Shown: positions 16,101 to 25,053, counted from the stretch's first letter. The stretch: DNA of 49,177 bases from Moritella sp. JT01 (GCF_001574435.1 NZ_LOCN01000006.1:1-49177); one strand, 5' to 3'. The notes: a model not told the origin generated them from the letters alone. Made by a program: numbers and translations.

Positions 16101-17578
16101 GATTCAGCACCTAATTCGATATTTTCAAATAACGAGTTCATGCTACTTTTTAAGGCTGTAGAATTTTCATTCCATTTAGCAAAAACATCTTCAAATTTTA
16201 TAGTCGATACATCTGAAATTCTTGTTGATTTTATATAGTTAGTTACTAATAAAGAACCATCATTTTTCATAATATCTTCGTTTGATACCACCCGAGAAAA
16301 TCCATCTAGATCGGTATAATCACTGTAAGATTTAAAGATCTTATCTATATGACCTTCTAGTAGGTAAGAGATAGTCTTTTCATCTTTCACCTCATCGAAA
16401 GCGTTAATAAAAAGAACTTTACCTTTTGTTTTATTACTCTTATTAGTACGGCGAATCAGCAATGCTGATTCCATTGACGAGTTATAAAAAAGGTTTTTAC
16501 CCAAAGCAATTACACACTCAACTGTATCCGTTTCAATCATCGCTTTGCGCATTTTCTTCTCACTATCTCTAAAGAGAATGCCATGCGGCCAAAGTTGAAT
16601 ACACCGTCCATTTTCTTCATTCATACTTTTATGTATATGCTGTTCGAATGCATAATCCGCACAACCTTGAGGGGGAGTTCCCCAAACATTACGGCCATAA
16701 GGATCATTAATAAATGAATCTTTATCCCAAGATTTTATCGAATATGGCGGGTTGGCCAGAATAACATTAAACTTTTTCAGTTCGTCATTTTCGAGTAAAC
16801 CTGGATTGGCTAAGGTATCACCACGAACAATATCGAACTCTTCAATGCCATGCATAAACATATTCATACGGGCAATAGCTGAGGTAAGTAAGTTTATTTC
16901 TTGGCCGTATAATTTAAGGGTACGGTATTCTTTGCCTTCACTTTTTAGATGCAAAGCACAATTAAGCAATAAACCACCTGAGCCACAGGTGGGGTCGTAC
17001 ACTGACTCGCCCGGTTGTGGATCCATGATCATGGTCATCAACTTAACTACGGTACGGTTAGTATAAAACTCCGCGGCGGTATGACCGCTATCGTCAGCAA
17101 ACTCTTTAATTAGGTACTCATAAGCATTACCTAGCTTGTCATCAGGTACATTCTTTAAATTAAGCTTTTGCTGAGAGTAATGCTCAATGAGGTTAGTAAG
17201 CATGGCATCGGTAAGGCGCTCTTTATTGGTCCAACTGGCATCACCAAAAATACCATGCAAGGTATCAGGATTAGCTTGCTCGATTGCACGCATGGCATTT
17301 TGCAGTGCTAAACCTATATTAACGGTAGTTTCTCGAACATCATTCCAATGTGCACCTTCAGGGATTTGAAAATGATGATGTTCAGCAAAGGCCGCGTATA
17401 CTAAGTCGTTGTCGCTTTCTGCTAACGCAATTTCAAACTCTTCATCGTATACATCTGATATACGTTTGAAGAACATTAGCGGAAAGATATACTGTTTGTA
17501 ATCACCCGCATCTATGGTTCCTCTGAGAATGACTGCGGCACTCCAAAGGTATTTTTCTAAATCTTTTTGGGTCATCAT
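16097..17578 (-). CDS. hsdM: Type I DNA methylase M subunit (HsdM2)
   Basis: This 493-residue HsdM is a SAM-dependent N6-adenine methyltransferase: helical HsdM_N domain, EFYTNRTVV, motif I D195PTCGSGG, and motif IV N276PPYS, all intact. It lies directly before hsdS and hsdR, so it is the natural methylase of the type I complex. Its ATG overlaps the stop of the DUF262 gene (TAATG, 17578). It is clearly paralogous to HsdM1 at 19359-20837 but diverged, especially towards the C-terminus. Confidence 0.94.
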   Translation of the reverse strand: MMTQKDLEKYLWSAAVILRGTIDAGDYKQYIFPLMFFKRISDVYDEEFEIALAESDNDLVYAAFAEHHHFQIPEGAHWNDVRETTVNIGLALQNAMRAIEQANPDTLHGIFGDASWTNKERLTDAMLTNLIEHYSQQKLNLKNVPDDKLGNAYEYLIKEFADDSGHTAAEFYTNRTVVKLMTMIMDPQPGESVYDPTCGSGGLLLNCALHLKSEGKEYRTLKLYGQEINLLTSAIARMNMFMHGIEEFDIVRGDTLANPGLLENDELKKFNVILANPPYSIKSWDKDSFINDPYGRNVWGTPPQGCADYAFEQHIHKSMNEENGRCIQLWPHGILFRDSEKKMRKAMIETDTVECVIALGKNLFYNSSMESALLIRRTNKSNKTKGKVLFINAFDEVKDEKTISYLLEGHIDKIFKSYSDYTDLDGFSRVVSNEDIMKNDGSLLVTNYIKSTRISDVSTIKFEDVFAKWNENSTALKSSMNSLFENIELGAES

Positions 17579-19359
17579 TATTCTGTTAACTCCAGTTCAG
17601 CTGTCATGGTTTTAACATCAAGCATCGTCATTAATTGGTTCTTTAACGTTTTACGGCGCACTTCGATAAAATTGATAAAGTCAGAAAATTCTAGGGATTG
17701 ATTTGGTGCTATGTGATTTTGCATCAAGCAACTTTCGCGTTCAGCCTGAGTTGAATATGTTTGCTCTAACCAATAAGAAAAAGGTTTGTCACTTTTTTCT
17801 ATATTTTGTGTGGCTTGTAATAGTTGTAAATTAGCAAGTGAATTGTAATGACTTAAATATGTATCAATTACTTCTTCGCTAAAGCCGTCTTTACGTAACG
17901 TTTTTTTATTAAAGAATGATTGAGGATGAATATGATCTTGATGATATTTAAAAGAATAATTCAGTCCTGGATATAACAAAGACAGTGCACAATATGTTTT
18001 GGCTTTACCATACTGTAAATCTAGAATGCTTTCGATATCATCTTCATTAAAGGAAATAGATTTATTACGACCTCGGTAATGCTCAATGATTTCAGGTAAC
18101 GGAAAACGACCAAGATTGCCATTAAAGATATTGCGCATCACAGGGTAGATGGAATCAGGTGTACCACCAAACGAGCCTCTTAGCAGAACTCGAGCCAACC
18201 ATTCTTTTATTGCTTTACGATCACCGTCACGCTGGCCAGAATGTAATATTGAATCTACAAAATCGTTTTTATAAATAAAATAAGCGATAGGAATAATGGT
18301 ATTAGTTGCTGAAAGGTTATTTCTGCTATAACCAAGTTTTGAAACAAGTTCGATGCTAGAACGCATTGCAGCGGACGTTTTATCCCAGTTAGACTCAATC
18401 GTTAGCATGTTTTCTTTGGTGAAATTATCTACTTTAAATTTCACGTCAAAGTCAGCAAGTACTAAGCACGATTTTAATACAATATCTTTATTAAAATTAA
18501 AACCATCTCCGATTTGATTTATTGAATCGACAAATTCATGAATAACTTCTCGCGCATCTTTTTCTTTCCATTGTGCTGTGGCTATCGAAAGCAAGAGGTC
18601 AGAATAACTCAGTTTTGTTCCACCACTATTAATTCGAATGAAAATCTGAAGAACTTTATCTAATTCTTCACTTTTTTCAAGATAATAGCTGATAGTACCC
18701 TTTTGATGGATTACGTTAAAAAATTCATTGAGTGTATTGATAGCAAATTCTGATTGTGCCTCTGCATAAACAGAAGTATCCATTAATTTACTTTTCATCA
18801 TAAACATGGATATTTTACCCATGTCTGTTAACTCTAATATTTTCCCACATTCAAACCAAAAGTAGCCTTCAGTAGGAACCGCATCATCTTCGGTTAAGAA
18901 TTTAAAATCATATTCGATTTCTAATTCATCTGATGGTTTTAAAAGATTAAGATACAACTTTTTCTCTGGAAATGCATGAGGGCTATTCCATTGATAGTAA
19001 GGCATCTTTTTAGCATACGAACCGGTAAGAGCGACATACAAGGACGTCATACGTTGTTGACCATCTAGTAATGCAATAATATTTTCGTCATCATTAGGCT
19101 CAGCCTTACGGTTATGACGATTATCTTTTTCATGGTATTTATTTAAAAACTCATAAAATTGAAAGTCTTTAATCTTGCTTTTATCAACTTGCCAAAATAA
19201 AAATGTGCTTATTGGATAGTCACGCATGAGAGAATCAAATAACATTTCTATTTGATTTGTATCCCAAACGAATTCTCGTTGAATAGAAGGCAATAAATAA
19301 TGACGTTTTTTAATATTATCGATTGTATCTTTAATCGTAATTGGGGTTTGATATGCCAT
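17578..19359 (-). CDS. DUF262/DUF1524 (GmrSD-like) nuclease
   Basis: This 593-residue protein has an N-terminal DUF262 domain with the signature DGQQR (99-103) preceded by IQREFVWD, thought to use nucleotides as in GmrS/DndB-like folds. The C-terminal His-Me/HNH domain has DHIHPQSFF followed by SLANLQLLQATQNIEKSDKP. GmrSD proteins are type IV restriction enzymes that cut modified DNA; BrxU is a related case. Its position between two hsdM genes suggests it works with a methylase or guards against modified phage DNA. I choose ATG 19359 because it overlaps the hsdM1 stop as TAATG; an upstream in-frame start would overlap hsdM1 by 60 bp. Confidence 0.9.
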   Translation of the reverse strand: MAYQTPITIKDTIDNIKKRHYLLPSIQREFVWDTNQIEMLFDSLMRDYPISTFLFWQVDKSKIKDFQFYEFLNKYHEKDNRHNRKAEPNDDENIIALLDGQQRMTSLYVALTGSYAKKMPYYQWNSPHAFPEKKLYLNLLKPSDELEIEYDFKFLTEDDAVPTEGYFWFECGKILELTDMGKISMFMMKSKLMDTSVYAEAQSEFAINTLNEFFNVIHQKGTISYYLEKSEELDKVLQIFIRINSGGTKLSYSDLLLSIATAQWKEKDAREVIHEFVDSINQIGDGFNFNKDIVLKSCLVLADFDVKFKVDNFTKENMLTIESNWDKTSAAMRSSIELVSKLGYSRNNLSATNTIIPIAYFIYKNDFVDSILHSGQRDGDRKAIKEWLARVLLRGSFGGTPDSIYPVMRNIFNGNLGRFPLPEIIEHYRGRNKSISFNEDDIESILDLQYGKAKTYCALSLLYPGLNYSFKYHQDHIHPQSFFNKKTLRKDGFSEEVIDTYLSHYNSLANLQLLQATQNIEKSDKPFSYWLEQTYSTQAERESCLMQNHIAPNQSLEFSDFINFIEVRRKTLKNQLMTMLDVKTMTAELELTE

Positions 19360-20837
19360 TATATAAATCCTTCTAATACTTGCTTGAACTTTTCTTCTGC
19401 TTCTAAACTTGCTTGCCATGCAGCTTTTAGATCACTCATTGCTTCTTCTACGGATGGTAAGTTATCTTCAATGATCTTTTCGACATACAGTGGAATGTTA
19501 AGGTTGAAATCGTTCTCTTTTAACTCATCCATTGATGCTACTTTGACGTAGTTTTCTACATCTTGATAATTGTGATACCAGTCGTAAATTTGTTGAATAT
19601 GCTTTGGTTCAAGAAAATTTTGTGCGCGACCAACACGGATTTGATCTGAGGCATCAATAAACAATACTTTACCTTTTTTATCAGCGGCTTTATTTTGTTT
19701 AAATACCATGACGCATGCGGCTAATTGCGTGCCGTAAAACACGTTGGGACCTAAACCAATAATGGCTTCGAGCATATCTTGTTCTAATAAAGCTTTGCGT
19801 ATTTTTCCTTCAGCCGCTTTACGGAATAATGCGCCATGAGGCAATACTACAGTCATGCGTCCAGTGCTATTCATGGATTTAACCATGTGCTGAACCCAAG
19901 CCATATCACCATTACCTTTTGGTGGTACTCCGATAATATTGCGTCCATAAGGATCGTTAGCCCAGTTTTCTGCCCCCCAATCTTTAAGTGAGAATGGTGG
20001 GTTAGCAATAACACAGTCAAAGGTTTTTAAACCATCAGCTTCAAAGAATGCCGGGTGACGTAAGGTATCACCACGTAAAATATCAAAATCTTCAATGCCG
20101 TGTAAAAACATATTCATGCGAGCAATAGAGCTAGAAGTTAGGTTCTTCTCTTGGCCGAAAAGTTTAAGTGTTCGGTAATCTTCATGATTATGCTTAAGAT
20201 GATCAACACACTCCAACAACATACCGCCCGTTCCACAGGCAGGATCGTAAATAGTTTCACCTTCATGCGGATCTAGTATTAAACCAAGCAAATGTACAAC
20301 TGAACGTGGTGTATAAAATTCGCCGGCTTTTTTATTGGTTAAATCAGCAAAGTGTTTAATCAAATACTCATAGGCATTGCCTAACATATCAGGATCAACA
20401 TTTTGATTACCAAGCGTATACTGAGAGAAGTGCTCAATCATGTTGATTAACAATGCGTCACTGAGCTTGTTTTTGTTGCTCCACTGAGTATCACCAAATA
20501 TGCCATAGAGAAATTCTTGGTTAGCTTGCTCTATTCCACGCAATGCTGTTTCTATCGCAATACCCACATTTGTCGTAGTTTCACGGACATCTTGCCAATG
20601 GCAACCAGCAGGAATTTCAAAACGATGCATTTCTGGTAATGATGCGTATTCTTCATCACCATCAGACTCTTCCAAAGCAACACGATATTCTTCATCGTAC
20701 ACATCTGAAATGCGCTTAAAGAAAAGTAGAGGGAAGATATATACTTTAAAATCGGAAGCATCAACCGGACCTTTCAAAATCCAGGCTGCTTTTGATAAGT
20801 ATTGCTCTAATTTCGAGAGTGTTAGTTTATCTGTCAT
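19359..20837 (-). CDS. hsdM: Type I DNA methylase M subunit (HsdM1)
   Basis: This 492-residue HsdM is first in the operon. HsdM_N helices come first, then EFYTPRSVV, motif I D198PACGTGG, and motif IV N279PPFS, with a C-terminal NDFNLNIPLYVEK that also appears in the methylase part of the downstream fusion. All catalytic motifs look active. It has no adjacent hsdS of its own, so it either shares the single HsdS with HsdM2 or works with the DUF262 nuclease. Start is ATG 20837 with AAGAAG about 8 nt upstream. Confidence 0.94.
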   Translation of the reverse strand: MTDKLTLSKLEQYLSKAAWILKGPVDASDFKVYIFPLLFFKRISDVYDEEYRVALEESDGDEEYASLPEMHRFEIPAGCHWQDVRETTTNVGIAIETALRGIEQANQEFLYGIFGDTQWSNKNKLSDALLINMIEHFSQYTLGNQNVDPDMLGNAYEYLIKHFADLTNKKAGEFYTPRSVVHLLGLILDPHEGETIYDPACGTGGMLLECVDHLKHNHEDYRTLKLFGQEKNLTSSSIARMNMFLHGIEDFDILRGDTLRHPAFFEADGLKTFDCVIANPPFSLKDWGAENWANDPYGRNIIGVPPKGNGDMAWVQHMVKSMNSTGRMTVVLPHGALFRKAAEGKIRKALLEQDMLEAIIGLGPNVFYGTQLAACVMVFKQNKAADKKGKVLFIDASDQIRVGRAQNFLEPKHIQQIYDWYHNYQDVENYVKVASMDELKENDFNLNIPLYVEKIIEDNLPSVEEAMSDLKAAWQASLEAEEKFKQVLEGFI

Positions 20838-20935
20838 TTATCGCTTCTTTGAGTAATTATCATACGAATTATATTCAATTTTATGTTATGGATGATACGC
20901 ATTTATCATTAAATTTTCTACATTAATGCTCGTTA

Positions 20936-20965
20936 TTTATACTAACTAAATCAAACAATTATCAA
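20936..20965 (-). promoter_or_regulatory. Candidate promoter of the defence operon
   Basis: On the minus strand TTGATA (20965-20960) and TATAAA (20941-20936) are 18 bp apart, about 100 bp before hsdM1. The stretch is AT-rich, so other -10-like boxes exist (for example TATAAT nearer the gene). Confidence 0.45.
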
Positions 20966-21043
20966 TAAAGTTATTAGCTATACGATTTCAAAAAACCACA
21001 AGCATATATCACCTCTATGAATCCAATCACTGAGGTAAAAATA

Positions 21044-21145
21044 ATGACAGAAGTACAAGCAGTAAATGACCAGGATAAAGTTAAGTTGATTAGTAACTTA
21101 TTAGAACAACGCTATAGCAAACAGGTAAATCATAATCTTCCATAA
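21044..21145 (+). CDS. 33-residue small ORF before the integrase
   Basis: ATG 21044 is preceded by TGAGG at a good distance, and the frame encodes MTEVQAVNDQDKVKLISNLL and a short tail ending in QVNHNLP. It resembles the beginning of a longer helical protein cut short. No family is recognised. It lies between the divergent hsdM1 and integrase genes and may be a truncated island gene or leader peptide. Confidence 0.35.
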   Translation: MTEVQAVNDQDKVKLISNLLEQRYSKQVNHNLP

Positions 21146-21217
21146 AAAGAACTAAACATCAATAAATCTATGTTTAATCCTGCGTGATAAAACATAGACT
21201 ATTGCTACAATTTATAT

Positions 21218-21237
21218 GACTGTATATAAAAACAGTA
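21218..21237 (+). promoter_or_regulatory. LexA box 1 of the integrase
   Basis: CTGT-ATATAAAA-ACAG (21220-21235) is a perfect CTGT-N8-ACAG operator and closely resembles the umuDC box in this window. Confidence 0.88.
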
Positions 21238-21320
21238 TTTGTTGTTTTATAATAGCAAATACGTCATAAACTGTATATAAAAACAGTATTTGTTGTTTTA
21301 TAATAGCAAATACGTCATAA
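21219..21320 (+). repeat. Perfect 51 bp tandem duplication, one LexA box per unit
   Basis: Units 21219-21269 and 21270-21320 are identical. Each starts ACTGTATATAAAAACAGTAT and ends in ATACGTCATAA; a partial third copy (ACAGTT) follows. It ends 21 bp before the integrase ATG. Confidence 0.95.
21269..21288 (+). promoter_or_regulatory. LexA box 2 of the integrase
   Basis: This is an identical CTGT-N8-ACAG operator at 21271-21286, 51 bp (about five helical turns) from the first, so two LexA dimers would lie on the same DNA face. Confidence 0.88.
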
Positions 21321-21341
21321 ACAGTTATAAGGAAATTCATC

Positions 21342-22370
21342 ATGTCTGTTCGTAACCTCAAAGACGGCCACAAGAAACCTTGGCTTTGTGAGTGCTATCC
21401 ACAAGGCCGTAACGGAAAGCGTATTCGCCAGCGCTTTGCCACCAAAGGCGAAGCAACAGCCTTCGAACGTTACACAATGAACGAGGTTGATGATAAGCCC
21501 TGGTTAGGTGATAAGCCGGACACAAGGAAGTTATCAGACTTAATTGAGTTGTGGTGGCAACTACACGCTAAAAACCTAAAAAGTGGCGCGCATGCACACA
21601 GGCGTATGGTTATAATTTGCGAACACCTTGATGATCCCATCGCAACGAGTATTACCGCTAAGGATTATGCTCACTATAGGGCAAACAGGCGTATGGTCGG
21701 TGCAAGTCAGCGCAGCGGAATAGAAGAGCTATCTGCAGCATCACAAAACTATGACCTGAAATGTATGCGAGCAATGTTCAATGAGTTGATCAGATTAAAG
21801 GAATGGAACTACCCTAACCCACTAACCAGCATTAATCTTATTCCAAAGTCAGAACCAGAATTAAACTACTTATCCCAACAACAGATAATAACGCTGCTAA
21901 GCTTTGTTCAGGGTCAGTACCACGCAAAACAATTGACACAGATAATTAAGATTTGCCTAGCCACCGGTGCCCGGGTTAGTGAAGCAATGAACCTTAAAGG
22001 GTCACAACTATCCAAGTATAAGATCACATTCTCAAACACAAAAAGCCGTAAAAACAGAACGGTTCCTATCTCGGAAGCGCTTTACAACGAAATTTACCAG
22101 GATAGAAATGACAAGCTATTTACTTGTAATTACGTGGCAATATGGAAAGGTGTTTCACATTGTTTTACCGATTTACCAAAGGGACAAGCAACGCATATTT
22201 TGCGACACACATTCGCCAGTTATTTTATGATGAACGGGGGGAATATTTTAGTTTTACAGAAGATATTAGGCCACGCAGACATAAGCCAAACAATGCGGTA
22301 TTCTCACTTCTCTCCAAGCCATTTACAGGATGCAGTAAGCTTCAACCCACTCGTAAACCTAGCACTGTAA
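21342..22370 (+). CDS. Tyrosine recombinase (phage/island integrase)
   Basis: This 342-residue integrase has a basic arm-binding N-terminus (LKDGHKKPWLCECYPQGR), a SAM-like core-binding domain, and a complete catalytic set: R211 (TGARVSEA), K234 region, H285-x2-R288 (HILRHTF), H311 (LGHADIS) and Y320 (TMRYSH). It is of the short P2/HP1-like kind. RBS AAGGA precedes ATG 21342. Two LexA boxes imply induction by DNA damage. It faces away from the defence operon and likely mobilises the island that carries it. Confidence 0.93.
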   Translation: MSVRNLKDGHKKPWLCECYPQGRNGKRIRQRFATKGEATAFERYTMNEVDDKPWLGDKPDTRKLSDLIELWWQLHAKNLKSGAHAHRRMVIICEHLDDPIATSITAKDYAHYRANRRMVGASQRSGIEELSAASQNYDLKCMRAMFNELIRLKEWNYPNPLTSINLIPKSEPELNYLSQQQIITLLSFVQGQYHAKQLTQIIKICLATGARVSEAMNLKGSQLSKYKITFSNTKSRKNRTVPISEALYNEIYQDRNDKLFTCNYVAIWKGVSHCFTDLPKGQATHILRHTFASYFMMNGGNILVLQKILGHADISQTMRYSHFSPSHLQDAVSFNPLVNLAL

Positions 22371-22731
22371 CGTGGCGATAAAGTGGCGACAAATAATATT
22401 GATATGCACTCATATTCAGAATTATTTAAAAACTGGTTAATTTAATGAGTTAACCAGCCTTGAAAGTATTCCCCTTCCCGATATGACGCTTTGCTAGAAA
22501 ATCACTATAAAGCCCTAAACAAAACAGTTTTAAAGTCACCACCTATCAACAACTTAACTTCAAAACCTGCTATGCACACTGTAACAGAGCACGCTAAACC
22601 CAGCTCTCAAATCAACAAAATACTCTCACCTTATGATTTACATTTTAAAAGCGCGCCTGTAGGTTAAATAACTCAGGGTTATTTATTTTAAATTTACGTT
22701 ATGTCTAATGACAAATACAAAAGGAATTGCA
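22371..22731. other. Post-integrase region with short repeats
   Basis: Right after the integrase stop are two direct 11-mers, GTGGCGATAAA (22372-22382) and GTGGCGACAAA (22383-22393), a sort often seen downstream of such integrases and possibly arm-type sites. A perfect hairpin CTGGTTAA...TTAACCAG spans 22433-22457. No tRNA or further gene is seen. Confidence 0.5.
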
Positions 22732-23493
22732 ATGAGCTATACAGTGATCACAGGTGCAAGTGCCGGTATCGGCAGTGAATTCGCGAAACAACTGGCACAG
22801 ACAGGTCAAAACTTAATATTAGTCGCTCGCCGTAAAGAGAAGTTAGAAGAGCTAGCGCAAACGCTACAAGCCCAACATGGTATTGATGTTAGATGCTTTG
22901 CCATTGACCTTGCAGAGCCAACTGGCAGTGAGATATTAGCGACTGAGATCAGCATTAACAACCTTGCTGTCAATGGCCTAATTAACAATGCCGGATTTGG
23001 TAACCGTGGTAGCTTTGCAGACTTACCACTGCAGCGCCAAATGCAAATGATCCAATTGAATGTAAGTACCTTAGTCGAACTTACCCACCGTTTAGTACCA
23101 AACATGCGTGAACAAGAAAAGCCGTTCATCATCAATGTTGCGTCAATAGCGGCGTTCCAAGCGGGTCCTAATATGGCGATATACTATGCAACAAAAGCAT
23201 TTGTACTGTCTTTCTCTGAAGCGATACACGAAGAGCTCCGCCATCAAGGTATTGCAGTGAGTGCACTCTGCCCTGGACCAACGCATTCCGAGTTTGCCGA
23301 AGAAGCAAATCTTACCGATTTAAGTCTATTTAATGCCGTTGCGATGACATCTGCAGACGTTGTCAAGCAAGCCTTAGCAAACCGCAACAGTGCCATTGTT
23401 GTTACAGGTATCAAAAACCAAGTTGGCGTATTGGTTGGCAAAGTATCACCCCGCTTCATTACGCGTAAAATTGCTGGATGGTTACAAGCATAA
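22732..23493 (+). CDS. Short-chain dehydrogenase/reductase
   Basis: This 253-residue classical SDR has a cofactor motif TGASAGIG (7-14), NNAGFG, catalytic S138 and Y151-x3-K155. R34-R35 after the second strand suggests NADP(H). The PGPTHSEF segment is typical of the DltE/YqjQ-like group; the substrate is unknown. I choose ATG 22732, which has AAGGAAT just upstream, over an ATG at 22708. The stop overlaps the next gene's ATG (TAATG), forming a two-gene operon with the TetR regulator. Confidence 0.9.
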   Translation: MSYTVITGASAGIGSEFAKQLAQTGQNLILVARRKEKLEELAQTLQAQHGIDVRCFAIDLAEPTGSEILATEISINNLAVNGLINNAGFGNRGSFADLPLQRQMQMIQLNVSTLVELTHRLVPNMREQEKPFIINVASIAAFQAGPNMAIYYATKAFVLSFSEAIHEELRHQGIAVSALCPGPTHSEFAEEANLTDLSLFNAVAMTSADVVKQALANRNSAIVVTGIKNQVGVLVGKVSPRFITRKIAGWLQA

Positions 23494-24122
23494 TGCACTG
23501 TATTATTAAATGCCGCGCAACGACACCAGAGCAAAAAGCGTTACGTCTTACCCAGATCATGGACGTAACCGCTGCTCGTTTTACAACGCTCAGTTATGAA
23601 GACGTTAACCTAAAGCATATCGCTGCCGATGTGGGGATCACCAAAGCAGCCTTGTATCGGTATTTCAGAAATAAAGAAACCTTGTTCCTCGCTGTCTATA
23701 CACAAGAAATAGCATGCTTAGCGCAGACAGCAGCAGGTGATATGGGGCAGCTACCGCTGACTGATTCAATTTGTAATACGCTAATAAAACACCCGTTATT
23801 TTGCAAACTCAGTGCGATCATGCACACAGCGTTGCAATGTAACTTAACACTAGACGAAGCGTGCCAATTCAAAAACACGTTATTACAATTCATTGAGCAA
23901 TATGCAGCAATGATAAGTGAACATTATGCACTGAGTATCGAGCAAGCGACCGAGCTGTTATTACAGGTTCAACAGGTGATAATTGGCTGCTGGCACATGA
24001 GTCATTCAGTAGGCTCGGTTGCAGAGGTAATTAAAGAAGGACCATTACAGTTATTTGAACTTAATTTTGCAGACATATTACGATCGCATATAGCTCGACT
24101 TGTTACTAGCTATCAACAGTAA
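23493..24122 (+). CDS. TetR family transcriptional regulator
   Basis: This ~209-residue regulator has an N-terminal HTH (about 25-70: IMDVTAARFTT, HIAADVGITKAALYRYFRNKETLF), with the characteristic YRYFxxKE. The all-helical C-terminal half would bind an unknown ligand. It is coupled to the SDR gene through TAATG at 23493 and probably controls that operon. An ATG at 23478 would overlap the SDR by 16 bp and is less likely. Confidence 0.9.
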   Translation: MHCIIKCRATTPEQKALRLTQIMDVTAARFTTLSYEDVNLKHIAADVGITKAALYRYFRNKETLFLAVYTQEIACLAQTAAGDMGQLPLTDSICNTLIKHPLFCKLSAIMHTALQCNLTLDEACQFKNTLLQFIEQYAAMISEHYALSIEQATELLLQVQQVIIGCWHMSHSVGSVAEVIKEGPLQLFELNFADILRSHIARLVTSYQQ

Positions 24123-24147
24123 ACCTAGGTACGCCGAACATTAAAAT

Positions 24148-24471
24148 TTATCCGTCACTTAACACCCTAAAACGTATGAAAAACAAGTTTTCTTCTGCCG
24201 GATAAATTTTACGAATGATCCACTTAAGAATGCACACAAACGGCAAATTTTCAGATTTTGCATGTATCCGATTCAATTCACTAAACTTCACAGCCTCAAT
24301 ACTCAAAATTTCTATTTGGCATATTTTACGATTATCTTCGTGAGTGCGAGCATCTAATACCTGACCAACTGAATAATGGCTATCAAATTTATCACGGATC
24401 GTCGCGGTCTTTTTACCCGACAGAATTGAATGTTCCAACCGCTGGAAAAACGTCATACAAGGACTCATCAA
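24148..24471 (-). CDS. yqfB: ASCH-domain N4-acetylcytidine amidohydrolase (YqfB-like)
   Basis: This ~107-residue protein aligns well with E. coli YqfB over its whole length: TFFQRLEHSILSGKKTATIRD, SHYSVGQVL, and an IYPAEENLFFIRF tail. K21, T24 and E74, reported catalytic positions of EcYqfB, are present. YqfB hydrolyses N4-acetylcytidine to cytidine and acetate. ATG at 24471 or an internal ATG give similar lengths. A stray attC-like 7-mer (ATCTAAC) lies about 45 bp upstream, so cassette origin is possible. Confidence 0.82.
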   Translation of the reverse strand: MMSPCMTFFQRLEHSILSGKKTATIRDKFDSHYSVGQVLDARTHEDNRKICQIEILSIEAVKFSELNRIHAKSENLPFVCILKWIIRKIYPAEENLFFIRFRVLSDG

Positions 24472-24527
24472 CTACACCGACCTCCTGTTTAATAACCCTT
24501 AAACACATAACCGCTTGCTATCTAACG

Positions 24528-24875
24528 CTAAGTGACATCAAAAAATTCACTTGCCGATACATCCCACAACTGTGATGCAGGAGTCCCTGTTTTGTTTATG
24601 TATTTTGAAACAATATAATAACCCAGTGTATAGCCTGCATGCAGAGGTATTGCATCAGGTTCAGTCCCAAAAAACCAAGCATTATGATCGTAATTTAAAT
24701 TAGCAGTTTCACTTAGCATTCTTGAATGTAAAACATCAATCATATCTTGGTTTATTGCTTTCGCATAAAATGGAATATCACCATTCCTAAGCTCGGTTTC
24801 AAAATGGCAGGCTAGGCCTTCGCTTATTAGTGCTTCCTGTAAAGTGACTCCATACCCAACCCCTTTATGTCGAAG
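24528..24875 (-). pseudogene. DUF2268 predicted Zn protease, 5'-truncated
   Basis: The open frame encodes the C-terminal ~115 residues of a DUF2268-type protein: YGVTLQEALISEGLACHF, then WFFGTEPDAIPLHAGYTLGYYIV. In intact members an HExxH motif lies shortly before the TLxEALxxEGLA block. Here an in-frame stop precedes it and the motif is gone. No start codon lies at the beginning (first ATG 24743). It is likely a relic of deletion or recombination. Confidence 0.55.
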
Positions 24876-24955
24876 TCAAAAAGGTCATCAAATTTTCCAT
24901 GTGCATTTAACTTATGCAAAAAGATGCTCATATATAGCCTAAGCTCAGCAGCTTA

Positions 24956-25040
24956 TTATAACGCTTTGCTTTTAAAATCAATAACACAAGAAAGATATAC
25001 ATGGTGAAGCCTCTGGGGCCCACCACTTATTTTGTTAACG
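24956..25040 (-). other. Possible degenerate attC site
   Basis: TTATAAC (24956-24962) and GTTAACG (25034-25040) bracket 85 bp just after the EF-hand gene. The left end (ATAACGCTTTGCTTTT) resembles attC site B, and an inner GGTG...CACC could form a stem. The 7-mers do not pair perfectly and no matching cassette start was found upstream. Confidence 0.28.
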
Positions 25041-25053
25041 AACTAAATAATAT

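Noticed and set aside
21219-21320. CRISPR-like repeat
   Set aside because: Two directly adjacent 51 bp units without spacers; each is a promoter duplication with a LexA box.
22371-22731. tRNA gene as integrase attachment target
   Set aside because: No cloverleaf arms or T-loop sequence could be found after the integrase.
24827-24931. 34-codon minus-strand ORF beginning MSIFLHKLNAHGKF
   Set aside because: It overlaps the DUF2268 remnant in another frame, has no family signal, and is probably a recombination by-product.
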